A stretch of 64,000 nucleotides of DNA from Lachnospiraceae bacterium (GCA_024403415.1 JAKSRY010000010.1:1-64000); one strand, 5' to 3'. Numbered from the stretch's first letter, positions 25,129 through 34,333 are shown. Numbers and translations are program-made. Notes: generated from the letters alone by a model not told the origin.

Positions 25129-26250
25129 ATGAAAAAAGAAAATCTTAAAACACCCTGCTTTATAATACAGAAGGACAAATTAATAAAGAACCTTGAAATC
25201 CTGAAATCCGTTAAAGAACGGACAGGATGTAAGATACTTCTTGCACAAAAATGTTTTTCAATGTATTCGATGTATCCCATTATTGGAAAATATGTTGATG
25301 GCTGTACAGCAAGCGGATTGTTTGAGGCTAAGCTTGGAAGAGAAGAGATGAATAAGGAAAATCATGTTTTTTCTCCGGCCTACAGAGAAGATGAAATCGA
25401 TGAGATTATAGAGTTATGTGATGATATTGTCTTTAACTCATTTAAGCAACTGTTAAAATATGGCATTAAAGTTAAAAACAAAGGAAAAGGTATAGGACTT
25501 AGAGTTAATCCTCAGATATCAACGCAGGAAGGTCATGAAATCTATGACCCATGTGCTAAAGGAAGCAGACTGGGTATAACACTGGATAATTTTGATGAAG
25601 ATAACCTGACTTTGGTAGATGGATTACATTTCCATACTTTGTGTGAACAAAATTCAGATGATCTTAAGAAGACTCTTGATGTTGTGGAAGAAAAATTCGG
25701 TAAATACCTCCATAATATGAAATGGATTAATTTTGGAGGGGGACATCATGTTACAAGAGAAGATTATGATATAGAAACACTTATTGAATGTATTAACTCA
25801 GTTAAGGAAAAATATAATGTTGATGTCTATATAGAACCCGGTGAAGCATTTGTTTTAAATGCCGGTACCTTGCTGACAACTGTTCTTGAAACAGGTTATA
25901 ATGATATGAACATTGCTATAGTTGATACATCTGCAGCATGTCATATGCCAGATGTTTTGGAGATGCCCTATAGACCACCACTTAAAAACAGCGGTGAACC
26001 TGAAGAGTTGTCACATACCTATAGGCTTGGTGGACCTACATGTTTGTCTGGAGACATAATCGGTGATTATTCATTTGATCATGAACTGGCAGAAGGTGAA
26101 AAGCTTGAATTTGAAGATATGGCTTTATATACAATGGTTAAGACAAATATGTTTAATGGTATGAATCTGCCGGATATAGTAATAGAAGAGGACGGTGACT
26201 GTAAAGTATATAAGTCGTTTGGATACGCTGACTTTAAGTCACGCCTGTAA
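25129..26250 (+). CDS. nspC: Carboxy(nor)spermidine decarboxylase
   Basis: This 373-residue fold-type-III PLP decarboxylase has the PLP-lysine in LLAQKCFSMYSMYP (K41). It also has the HFHTLCEQN segment, the glycine loop WINFGGGHH and the substrate motif LGGPTCLSGD. It decarboxylates carboxyspermidine to spermidine, completing the pathway begun by the upstream dehydrogenase. A terminator lies between the two genes, and the Shine-Dalgarno (AGGAAAG, about 14 bases from the ATG) is weak. Expression may therefore be lower or separately controlled. Confidence 0.93.
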   Translation: MKKENLKTPCFIIQKDKLIKNLEILKSVKERTGCKILLAQKCFSMYSMYPIIGKYVDGCTASGLFEAKLGREEMNKENHVFSPAYREDEIDEIIELCDDIVFNSFKQLLKYGIKVKNKGKGIGLRVNPQISTQEGHEIYDPCAKGSRLGITLDNFDEDNLTLVDGLHFHTLCEQNSDDLKKTLDVVEEKFGKYLHNMKWINFGGGHHVTREDYDIETLIECINSVKEKYNVDVYIEPGEAFVLNAGTLLTTVLETGYNDMNIAIVDTSAACHMPDVLEMPYRPPLKNSGEPEELSHTYRLGGPTCLSGDIIGDYSFDHELAEGEKLEFEDMALYTMVKTNMFNGMNLPDIVIEEDGDCKVYKSFGYADFKSRL

Positions 26251-26284
26251 GCTTAAGATTGCATATGTTTGTAAGTGATATATG

Positions 26285-26332
26285 AAAAAGGACTGTAATA
26301 TGAGATTTATTTCTCATACTACAGTCTTTTTA
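26285..26332 (+). terminator. Bidirectional intrinsic terminator
   Basis: AAAAAGGACTGTA with TATGAGA pairs with TCTCATA and TACAGTCTTTTT around a short loop. A runs and T runs on both sides serve nspC and the convergent peptidase-fusion gene. Confidence 0.85.
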
Positions 26333-26365
26333 AGATAAACATTTTGATAGTAATTTATAAACTTA

Positions 26366-29300
26366 TTAATTTCCTTTACTCTTATAAAAGTTCTTACGAA
26401 GATTAAGATATGTTGATTTGAATATATTTTTTGCTTCGCCCTTTTTAAATACATCTTCAAATCCTACATATGTAGTTAATTCCTTGAAGAACCAATATGA
26501 TTTATATGATGAAAGTTCCATATATTTCTCAACAGCAGTGTGATAATTTTCCTTACTTAAATTATAAATCTGAAGAGAAGTAAGGGCAGAAGTGGCATAT
26601 GAAATATAATATAGTGGTTGCTCAAATAAATGATTTATATTAATCCATTCATAGTTCTTGGTAATATTTTCATAAAATACTGTGCCATATTCTTCCTGCA
26701 GTTCCTTATATTTAATGCATAGTTCATCTAAAGTAGAATCAGGATTCTCATATGCCCATATTTCAAATTCAGCAACGGTACAGGCGGAAATGATGGCCTG
26801 CATTAATGAAACAGTAAAATCCTGCTCAAAGAATGAACCAATAGGTTCAGGGAACATCTCATGCAGATAAGGAAGCATGAGCATTACAAGCGCCTGCGAA
26901 TCTATTTCAGAGGTGTCAAGATTGCTCCTTGATTCAAAAATATTTTCCTGTACATGAAAATAATTATTAAAATGACCAAATTCATGAATAAAAGTATTAA
27001 AATCGGTGGAGTTCATATAAGGCTTGTTATAAATATATGGATCACCATAGGACTTAAAATATGTAGTAAATCCAAGATCAGCCTTTGCATCACTAACTTT
27101 AAGATCATATAAATTATAATCAAGCATATATTGCATAGATTCTCCAAGTTCAGGATCTATTTGTTTCATATATGGAAGAAGAGCTTCATAAGTTGCAGTA
27201 TCATTTTCAGTAATAAATCCCGGATCAAACTGTTTCAGTTCACTGAATTCTGAGTTAGCACGACTTAAGTATTCAATACAATAATCTCTTAAATCTTTAC
27301 ATAGAGTTTTGACATCATCAACGCTATAATCACGTACGAATATGTTAGCATAGGCATACTCAGCATAATTATCATAATCCTCTTCTTTAGCAATTTCGTT
27401 ATTTATGTTACGAATCTGAATATATATATCTCCAAGGACAGATGCTTTTTCAGCCATTATTCCCTGGTAGATATTAACTATATCATCCTGTGTAACAGTA
27501 GGATCGCCTGATGCCATAAGTGCATATAAATCATTCATGGACCAGGTTTTTCCTTCATAGTCATAATAATATTCTTCAAGAGAAGCCTGTGTATATTCGG
27601 CCTTTAAACTTTGAAGCTTAAGCTGTCTGTCTTTATCTTCGTCTTCCATATCTTCATATTCAGTAAAAGCGTCAACAATTTCCGAACGGAACAGCTGATT
27701 AAGAGAAGACTTATATGGTGAAGATGCTACTTCTCTTAAAACCTGTAAAAAAGAATCATAACCTTCCATGTAATGGTCCATAAGCTCATTCATTAAATCA
27801 TCCAGTTCCTCATTAGAACTGTCTTTATAGAACTCTATCATATAGAGAGTATAGGCAGTATTTATATCGTTAAGTTGTGAGAATCCTTCATCAACCAGAT
27901 TTATCAGTGATGCTTCTTTATCGGAAAAAGCATCAAGAATTTCTGCATCACTCAATTCAGAATTATTGTTTTTGTAATTATTTATCTCTTCTACATAGTT
28001 AGTAAGTTCCTTACATATTTCTTCTAATCTATCTATATCATATGTTGGAGTACGTTCTTCAAATGGAATATGAGAGTGTACTGAATCCATATATCTTGAT
28101 GTAGTCTGATATAAATAGATAGTATAAGGTGATGAGGCGTTTTCGTATTTTTTAACCAGTGTAAGTCCTGCTTCAGCTGCATTGGTTATTTCAACTCTGG
28201 AGAAGATATAACGTCCACCAAATTCTTTTAAGGCATTAAGATTTATATAAATATCTTCACTTTCGTAATCATAATTTCTTCCTGCACTGATAATTGTGGG
28301 GTTTGTTCCGGAATAAAGGTAGCATCTTGCTCCCCAGTTATCAAAGTAACTTTGAGATTCGGGAATACGGTCGAGCGCCGGCGCAATTATTTTACGGAAT
28401 TCTTTTTTATAAAATTCAGGATAATAGCCAAGATAACCATCTAAAGTACGGATACCATTATATTCAAGAATTGCCGGATATAAGCCGTAAGCAACTGACC
28501 ATTGTCCACAATATCCGATGTCTTCCTTGATTTCATCAAACAGTTCTTCAGAATAAAATTCTTTGTAGGATAAATCATTTGTGTGTGCACCGTCGTGTGT
28601 AGCAGAATATAACTTGTCATAGGTTGTATGGAAAAGATCGTTATATCTTGTTCCGGCAAGAACAATGATGGCAATAGAAATAACAGCCATTATATCTGCA
28701 ATCCATTTGAATTTTGGAAATCTAATATAAATGCGTACAAGAACCATGAAGAACGCTATGTACCAAAGACAAGGGTTAAGGAACTGAGCTCTTCCAAATT
28801 CAAAACCTTTAAGAGGAGGGATGATAGTTTCAAATACTGTACGAACACCCTCGCAGTTATATAAACCATAAATGATTGAATTGATAAATATGAAAAGAAG
28901 AATACCATTGTATATATCCTTAAATATTGTACGACCTTCATGCTTTTTAATCCTGGTAACAGTTTCAAATATGAACCAGCCAAGGCATACAGGCAAAATG
29001 AAATAAAGCTGCATACTTTCTGTATGCATATCTCCAATAGCAAAACCTTCCCAGATTGAAGCAAGAACTTCACCAAAAGAAAGAGATGGTAAAACCATGG
29101 AAGTTCTTATTGATTCAATATCAGAAAAGAGCATTGTATAAAACAATCTGTATTCGCATAATACAAATCCGGCGCATAAAACAGGTATTGCAATAAGTAT
29201 CTGCCAGGGGAATTTCTTTTTAACAATCCATCTTATGATGAAATAAATGAACATGTATCCGATGATGAATATACCTATATATGAAAAATAACTAATCAAC

Positions 29301-29827
29301 GGATATGCAAATAAAGCCAGATACCAGAAGAAATTTGGCTTTTTAATAATTCTGCTCATTATGAACAAAAACAGTGGAAGAGATGCAAAGGCTATTCCAA
29401 AATTAGGGAAAAGGTTCAGTATACCATAAGCAAATCCGACTAAATACACAAGTCTGCTGTAATCTTTATATTTGTCGCCTAAATATTCTTTACCAAGGAG
29501 AACGGCGCCTACAACTGCAATGACAATTTTCAATAAATAACATACAACATATGCATAGTATGAGGGCATAATCATAAACATTGCAGTATATAGATTAAAC
29601 TCGCTTGGAAGGTAATCGCGGCCTATGTCTGCGAGAAATCCCACATAAGTATTCTGAGAGAAGAATGTTCCGGTATCCTTCATCATCTGATACTGAGGTA
29701 CAAACAAATCCAGATTGTCATGGACAGATATGATGCTGTTTTCACCACTTATCAGGAATATAAGTCCGGCAAAAAGTATAAATGCACCTATTAAAATCAG
29801 ATGCCAGTTTTTTAATATTTTTTTCAA
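26366..29827 (-). CDS. Fusion: DUF6044/YfhO-like membrane domain + M3 metallopeptidase
   Basis: This is a single uninterrupted 1153-residue frame. Residues 1-395 hold about ten membrane helices with the SVHDNLDLFVPQY start seen in DUF6044/YfhO-like GT-C proteins. Residues 395-565 form their usual extracytoplasmic domain. Residues 590-1153 form an oligoendopeptidase-F-like M3 domain with the zinc motif H948-E-F-G-H952 and the third-ligand region SEIDSQ about 30 residues later. M3 enzymes are usually separate, soluble, cytoplasmic peptidases of about 560 to 600 residues. If the membrane topology follows YfhO, the peptidase faces outside. No frameshift is needed to join the halves. The substrate is unknown. 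Confidence 0.85.
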   Translation of the reverse strand: MKKILKNWHLILIGAFILFAGLIFLISGENSIISVHDNLDLFVPQYQMMKDTGTFFSQNTYVGFLADIGRDYLPSEFNLYTAMFMIMPSYYAYVVCYLLKIVIAVVGAVLLGKEYLGDKYKDYSRLVYLVGFAYGILNLFPNFGIAFASLPLFLFIMSRIIKKPNFFWYLALFAYPLISYFSYIGIFIIGYMFIYFIIRWIVKKKFPWQILIAIPVLCAGFVLCEYRLFYTMLFSDIESIRTSMVLPSLSFGEVLASIWEGFAIGDMHTESMQLYFILPVCLGWFIFETVTRIKKHEGRTIFKDIYNGILLFIFINSIIYGLYNCEGVRTVFETIIPPLKGFEFGRAQFLNPCLWYIAFFMVLVRIYIRFPKFKWIADIMAVISIAIIVLAGTRYNDLFHTTYDKLYSATHDGAHTNDLSYKEFYSEELFDEIKEDIGYCGQWSVAYGLYPAILEYNGIRTLDGYLGYYPEFYKKEFRKIIAPALDRIPESQSYFDNWGARCYLYSGTNPTIISAGRNYDYESEDIYINLNALKEFGGRYIFSRVEITNAAEAGLTLVKKYENASSPYTIYLYQTTSRYMDSVHSHIPFEERTPTYDIDRLEEICKELTNYVEEINNYKNNNSELSDAEILDAFSDKEASLINLVDEGFSQLNDINTAYTLYMIEFYKDSSNEELDDLMNELMDHYMEGYDSFLQVLREVASSPYKSSLNQLFRSEIVDAFTEYEDMEDEDKDRQLKLQSLKAEYTQASLEEYYYDYEGKTWSMNDLYALMASGDPTVTQDDIVNIYQGIMAEKASVLGDIYIQIRNINNEIAKEEDYDNYAEYAYANIFVRDYSVDDVKTLCKDLRDYCIEYLSRANSEFSELKQFDPGFITENDTATYEALLPYMKQIDPELGESMQYMLDYNLYDLKVSDAKADLGFTTYFKSYGDPYIYNKPYMNSTDFNTFIHEFGHFNNYFHVQENIFESRSNLDTSEIDSQALVMLMLPYLHEMFPEPIGSFFEQDFTVSLMQAIISACTVAEFEIWAYENPDSTLDELCIKYKELQEEYGTVFYENITKNYEWININHLFEQPLYYISYATSALTSLQIYNLSKENYHTAVEKYMELSSYKSYWFFKELTTYVGFEDVFKKGEAKNIFKSTYLNLRKNFYKSKGN

Positions 29828-30004
29828 TTCGATTCTCCTTTAAGACAATAAATGTATATAAAATGAAATGTTAATTTGTAAATATAACTGTTTTATTTTA
29901 TCAAAAATAAATACTTATGAAAAGAATAACTCTTCTTATTTATTATATAGAGCGATATTCAGAGAAATACATTTTATAATAAGATGCTTATTATCAGCTG
30001 CATA

Positions 30005-30013
30005 TGTTATAAT
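30005..30013 (+). promoter_or_regulatory. Extended -10 seven bases from the start codon
   Basis: TGTTATAAT ends 7 bases before ATG 30021, which places the transcription start at or next to the A of the start codon. No Shine-Dalgarno is present. This is the geometry of a leaderless mRNA. Confidence 0.5.
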
Positions 30014-30020
30014 ACTTACT

Positions 30021-31184
30021 ATGAAAGACGAGACAATTTTGACCTTTACAGGTGATATAGGATTTGACAAATATATGGACAGAAAGTGGGAAGATGAAAA
30101 TCTTCTTGATTCTGATGTGTTGAATTTTCTTAAGACTACCGATCATCTTGTTATTAATGTTGAAGGACCGTTAACCCAGATTGATCCAAATGCAGCAAAA
30201 GATGGAGCCATGAGTCTTAAGCACGGGATGAATCCGGAGGCAGCTTTGTTTTTTGATTCCATAGGAGCTGATATTTGGAATATATGTAATAATCACATAT
30301 GTGACTGCGGACCAAAGGGAATAGAGGATACAATACACAAAGCAATAAGTCAGGGAGTAAAAACGCTTGGAGCAGGGATGGATATCAATGAAGCTTCGAC
30401 ACCTGTTATTCTTCCGGAAGCAGGTGGGATAGGAATGATTGGCGTTGGATATCAAAGAGCCTGCAGAAAGGCTGATGATTCTACACCGGGGTGTTTTAGC
30501 TGGAGCGACATTGATCTGATTTCAAAAAGAATTAATGAGATAAAGAGTAAGGCTCGCTGGTGTATAGTAGTTGCTCATGCAGGTGAGGAATTTACAGCTT
30601 TGCCGTCTCCCTATACCAGACAAAGATATATCGATTACCTGAATCTTGGCGCTGATATGGTAATTGCGCACCATCCGCATGTTCCGATGAATTATGAAAT
30701 AGTAGATGGAAAACCTGTTTTTTATTCATTGGGAAATTTTATATTTGATACGGATTATCAGCGTTCTCAGTTTAATACTCAGTATGGTATTTTTCTAAAG
30801 ATAAAATTTACGAAAGATAATTTTGAATTTGTTCCCTTTGGCATTGAAATAGACAGAGTCAATGAACGAATTATTAAAGGTGATATTCCTAAAATATTTG
30901 TTGATGTTCAAAAAGAAGAATATGATAAATTAATACCTCTTGCGTCCAAGATGTTTATTGAGAACACGAAGAGACAGTTAAAATATTTAAGACCTAAAGA
31001 TTTTGAAAATGCGACAGAGGAGGACTTTGTTAAGAATTTTTACGAGCCGTTAAGAAGCGGAAGGGTACCGGGAGAATGTCTTGATATGCAGATTATATAT
31101 CCTTTGTCCTTAAAAGCAGATGAAGGTAAATGGAAAGACAGTAAACTGGAGACTGTAAAGGAATTCATTTTGGAACAGTTGTGA
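30021..31184 (+). CDS. CapA-family (PGA_cap) metallophosphatase-like protein
   Basis: This 387-residue protein belongs to the CapA/YwtB group related to poly-gamma-glutamate synthesis. It has the calcineurin-like motifs FTGDIGFDKYM, NVEGPLT, WNICNNHICDCG and AHHPHVPMNYE, plus SLGNFIFD. It lacks a signal peptide and is probably cytoplasmic, unlike capsule CapA. ATG 30021 is the first residue of the conserved domain; an upstream in-frame extension to 29868 is unsupported AT-rich sequence. No capB or capC lies nearby, so capsule synthesis is not implied. Confidence 0.85.
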   Translation: MKDETILTFTGDIGFDKYMDRKWEDENLLDSDVLNFLKTTDHLVINVEGPLTQIDPNAAKDGAMSLKHGMNPEAALFFDSIGADIWNICNNHICDCGPKGIEDTIHKAISQGVKTLGAGMDINEASTPVILPEAGGIGMIGVGYQRACRKADDSTPGCFSWSDIDLISKRINEIKSKARWCIVVAHAGEEFTALPSPYTRQRYIDYLNLGADMVIAHHPHVPMNYEIVDGKPVFYSLGNFIFDTDYQRSQFNTQYGIFLKIKFTKDNFEFVPFGIEIDRVNERIIKGDIPKIFVDVQKEEYDKLIPLASKMFIENTKRQLKYLRPKDFENATEEDFVKNFYEPLRSGRVPGECLDMQIIYPLSLKADEGKWKDSKLETVKEFILEQL

Positions 31185-31250
31185 TAACAATTTGTTATAT
31201 TGCATTATTTCTGACTTTTATATGTTTCTATTCGGAGGTTTTATGTCAGT

Positions 31251-31970
31251 ATGACTTATCAGAATGTTTCAATTAAAGAATTTGTGGATGCTCTGATTAG
31301 GCAACTTTCAATATATGGTTTTTGTTACTCATATGAAGAATTGACTATAAGTGGTGTTTTGGAAGATTATGAAATCCGACATTTTGATAGTTTTATCAAA
31401 AAAAAGAATATGGCTGCCATTATTCACAGAGTCCTTTTGCTGATTCTTAATGAAAAAGATAATAATGACTTTTTGTCAGCCAACCGATTTAGAGATTTGT
31501 ACGACTGTCATGTCTGTGTAATACATATAGCGCAAGTGTATGCAAAAGGCATAATTGAAGGAAGAACAGAATCAGTGTTTGGCTTGGATGATCTGGTTTC
31601 AGTATCCGAAATGGAGCGAATACTGCTTAAAACATTTGAAAAGAGTAGAAGAGTTCCGCGTGAACCAATAAATTACGATATAAGTTATATAAACGATAGT
31701 AATGCTCTCATTTATGACAGAGGGTCTTTACTTATAGATGTCCGGGACAAAGAGGTTCATAATAAAGATAACAGATTTGAGAATTCAGTTTGTATTCCGA
31801 TTGAAGATATTAAAATTAATCCGGCGATAATTTTGCAAAAACTGAACGAACAGGGGAAGCAAAGGGCTGTTTTATACTGTTCAAGAGGGTATATGAGTTC
31901 ATTGGCTGCTGATATTCTGATTAAAAATGGTTATTCGGAAATTTATGTTTTGGCAGATGGATTGAAGTAA
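31251..31970 (+). CDS. Protein with C-terminal rhodanese domain
   Basis: This 239-residue protein has an all-helical N-terminal part (about residues 1-145) of no family I recognise. A rhodanese-like domain follows (LLIDVRDKEVHN, then FENSVCIPIEDI, then VLYCSRGYMSS), with C210 as the expected persulfide or nucleophile cysteine. Rhodaneses move sulfane sulfur or act as phosphatase-like domains. The start is unusual: GGAGG (31234-31238) is 4 bases from an ATG that opens a three-codon frame ending in a TGA which overlaps the real ATG at 31251. Confidence 0.8.
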   Translation: MTYQNVSIKEFVDALIRQLSIYGFCYSYEELTISGVLEDYEIRHFDSFIKKKNMAAIIHRVLLLILNEKDNNDFLSANRFRDLYDCHVCVIHIAQVYAKGIIEGRTESVFGLDDLVSVSEMERILLKTFEKSRRVPREPINYDISYINDSNALIYDRGSLLIDVRDKEVHNKDNRFENSVCIPIEDIKINPAIILQKLNEQGKQRAVLYCSRGYMSSLAADILIKNGYSEIYVLADGLK

Positions 31971-32046
31971 ATAATACAGTCTTTTTTTATGTTGTATATT
32001 ATGTTAAAATTATCTAGTTGCTTTGTGTTTTATAAGAGGTTTGCAT

Positions 32047-32385
32047 ATGAGTGATGAAAAACGTTTATACAGAAGAGTTAAAGTAGGAGCTAAAAGCCTG
32101 GTATACGATGGAAACAATGAATATGAGGGAACCATTAAAGATATAAGTGAGAACGGAGTCGGAATCATTGTAAACAAGGAAGACGGAGAAGTGCTCGAAA
32201 AGTCGGACACCTTGGAACTGGTGGTTCTCGATGATGAAGATATTCGTCATATTAATACGAGAATTGTTCGATCTGAAAAAAGAGACGATTCCATGATTAT
32301 AGGTGGTCGTATTAAGAATCAAAAAGATGTTGCTGATTATGTAAGAAGTAAAGAAACAGAAGAATATCTTGAAAATCTTAAGTAA
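32047..32385 (+). CDS. PilZ-domain protein (c-di-GMP receptor candidate)
   Basis: This 112-residue single-domain protein begins MSDEKRLYRRVKVGAKSL and has the PilZ signature RRxxV...DISENGVGI (RxxxR-like plus D/NxSxxG). It probably binds cyclic di-GMP, consistent with GGDEF and EAL-like genes later in the window. GAGG at 32035-32038 sits 8 bases before ATG 32047. The gene leads a run of closely spaced genes up to the flippase at 34400. Confidence 0.88.
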   Translation: MSDEKRLYRRVKVGAKSLVYDGNNEYEGTIKDISENGVGIIVNKEDGEVLEKSDTLELVVLDDEDIRHINTRIVRSEKRDDSMIIGGRIKNQKDVADYVRSKETEEYLENLK

Positions 32386-32539
32386 ACTGATTGAATCAGA
32401 ATGGTCAACTGGGGCAGGTGATTTTATATCATCCGCCTCGTTTATGTGTTATGGCGATGAACCGGGTTTTGAAAAGATGATGCTCGCAAAGCGTTTTGCA
32501 TCTATGTTAAGGAACAGAAATAATAGTATTGGAGAATAA
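32369..32539 (+). CDS. Putative small protein, 56 aa
   Basis: A TTG-initiated frame begins 17 bases inside the PilZ gene and ends 2 bases before the lipoprotein start. It fills exactly the 156-base space between them. The reading includes LIESEWSTGAGDFISSASFM and MMLAKRFASMLRNRN, with natural-looking composition and an amphipathic C-terminal helix. Its last codons contain the GGAG that serves the next gene. No strong Shine-Dalgarno precedes the TTG, and I know no homologue. Coding is likely from the fit but not certain. Confidence 0.45.
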   Translation: MKILSKLIESEWSTGAGDFISSASFMCYGDEPGFEKMMLAKRFASMLRNRNNSIGE

Positions 32540-32541
32540 TT

Positions 32542-33702
32542 ATGTTTAAGAAAAAGATAAAATCCTTCATGGGGGTTGTTGCAACAATTACACTTGTAAG
32601 CAGTCTTATTTTAGGCTGTTCATCAGAAGAAGTTACATCACAGGCTGAATGGCAGCCCATACCTGAAAAAACAGAAACGACTGTTGAAGAGACTCCTGTT
32701 GAAAATAATGAGCCTGAAGAAGAAGGAGAGGTTATACCGGAGGGATGCTATAGATCAGAGCTTACTAATGAATGGATTGATGAAAGTTTGAAGGATCAGC
32801 GACCAATTGCGGTTATGGTCGATAATGAAAAGGCAGCATTACCTCACTTCGGGGTTAATTCATGTGATATTGTTTATGAAATGATGAACAGCACTCTTAA
32901 TAATCGTATTACAAGACTTATGTGTATTCTTAAAGATTACAACAGTGTTGAACAGCTTGGAAGTGTAAGAAGTACGCGTCCGACAAACTTTATGGTAATG
33001 GCAGAATATGATGCTATATTGTGTCATGATGGTGGTCCTTTCTATAATGAACAGTACTATGGAAAGAGCTATGTTGATCACCTTGACAGTGGGTTTGCAA
33101 GATTTTCTAATGGAAAAAATGTCGAATATACTGAATACATAACTAATGAGCCATATACGAATACTAATAAGAATAAGAGCTATCAGAGTATTTCGGAAAG
33201 AATTGATGAGGCTAAATTTTCAGTTACATATACCTCTAATTATGAAGGTCCACATTTTGAGTTTAGTGATGAAGACTATAGATTGTCGTCGATAGTTGAT
33301 GTTCAGAATGCTAAGGATATTAAGCTTCCATTCCCTCATAACAGTTCTGAACTGAAGTACAATGAGGAAACAGGTCTCTATGAATATTATGTATATGGTG
33401 AGCCACATGTAGACGCAGTAACAAAAGAGGTTACTACATTTAAGAATGTTATTATTCAGGGTGTTTCACATACTCAGCTTGATGAGAACGGATATCTGAT
33501 TTATAACGTTATCGGTTCAGGTGAACATGGTTATTTTATTACTAATGGAGAAGCTGTTCCTATTATTTGGATTAAGACAACAGAAAACGGAAGAACTACA
33601 TTCACCAATGCTGTTAATGGCAAAGATATAGTTCTTAATACAGGAAAAACTTATATAGCAATCGTTCCCGACGATTCATGGAAGAAGCTTACACTTGGAT
33701 AA
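32542..33702 (+). CDS. DUF3048 (YerB-like) lipoprotein
   Basis: This 386-residue protein has a lipobox signal (SLILGC, lipidated C26) followed by an acidic Glu/Pro-rich linker. A DUF3048 domain follows, with RPIAVMVDNEKAALPHFGV, LMCILKDYNSVEQLGSVRSTRP and a C-terminal TFKNVIIQGV region. B. subtilis YerB is the model relative, of uncertain function at the cell surface. GGAG lies 7 bases before the ATG. The maf gene begins within its last codons. Confidence 0.88.
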   Translation: MFKKKIKSFMGVVATITLVSSLILGCSSEEVTSQAEWQPIPEKTETTVEETPVENNEPEEEGEVIPEGCYRSELTNEWIDESLKDQRPIAVMVDNEKAALPHFGVNSCDIVYEMMNSTLNNRITRLMCILKDYNSVEQLGSVRSTRPTNFMVMAEYDAILCHDGGPFYNEQYYGKSYVDHLDSGFARFSNGKNVEYTEYITNEPYTNTNKNKSYQSISERIDEAKFSVTYTSNYEGPHFEFSDEDYRLSSIVDVQNAKDIKLPFPHNSSELKYNEETGLYEYYVYGEPHVDAVTKEVTTFKNVIIQGVSHTQLDENGYLIYNVIGSGEHGYFITNGEAVPIIWIKTTENGRTTFTNAVNGKDIVLNTGKTYIAIVPDDSWKKLTLG

Positions 33703-34333
33703 TATTTACAAAATAGTTCTTGCTTCAAATTCACCAAGAAGAAAGCAGATACTTGACCAACTGAATATTGAATATGAAATCTGTCCTTCCGGTGTTGAGG
33801 AAACAGTCAGCAGCAGTGTCCCAACGGAAGTATGTCAGGAACTTGCATCAAAGAAGGCTATGGATGTTGCTGCCTCAATAAGGACATATAATGAGTTACA
33901 CAAAGATATTGTAAGTCCACAGAATATTCTGGTTATTGGTGCTGATACAATTGTTGCAGCGAATGAGGAAATCCTTGGAAAACCATCTGATGAGAATGAT
34001 GCCGTCAGAATGTTGAAAATGCTTCAAAACAGCAGTCACAGTGTGTTTACCGGAGTGGCTTTTGTGTTTATTTCTAAAGAAGGACGGGTAGGAGAATATC
34101 ATTTTTATGAGGAATCTAAAGTTTATTTTTATCCCATGGGGGATGATGATATTAAGAGATATATAGATTCCGGTGAACCAATGGATAAAGCAGGAGCTTA
34201 CGGAATCCAGGGGAAGGCGGCGGAGTTTGTACGAAGCATAGACGGTGATTACTATAACGTTATGGGGTTCCCTATAGCACGGATTTTAAATGAGTTAAAA
34301 ACGCTGGGCGTTAAGATAAAGAGATATTATTAG
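33695..34333 (+). CDS. maf: Maf-family nucleoside triphosphate pyrophosphatase
   Basis: This 212-residue protein has the Maf motifs VLASNSPRRKQIL, VIGADTIVAANEEILGKP, and GAYGIQGKAAEFVRSIDGDYYNVMGFP. It should hydrolyse dTTP, UTP or modified nucleotides to monophosphates, and Maf is also linked to septum arrest. The start is TTG 33695, overlapping the DUF3048 gene by eight bases. The domain begins only a few residues later, which supports this start. Confidence 0.92.
   Translation: MDNIYKIVLASNSPRRKQILDQLNIEYEICPSGVEETVSSSVPTEVCQELASKKAMDVAASIRTYNELHKDIVSPQNILVIGADTIVAANEEILGKPSDENDAVRMLKMLQNSSHSVFTGVAFVFISKEGRVGEYHFYEESKVYFYPMGDDDIKRYIDSGEPMDKAGAYGIQGKAAEFVRSIDGDYYNVMGFPIARILNELKTLGVKIKRYY

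Noticed and set aside
29868-30020. 51-residue N-terminal extension of the CapA-like protein
   Set aside because: The extension is AT-rich, has no ribosome-binding site, and spans a good promoter element. The conserved domain starts at ATG 30021.
32386-32541. Cyclic-di-GMP riboswitch suggested by CGCAAAGCG near the PilZ gene
   Set aside because: The short CGC-AAA-GCG hairpin lacks the rest of the type I or type II consensus, and the region is better explained as a small coding frame.
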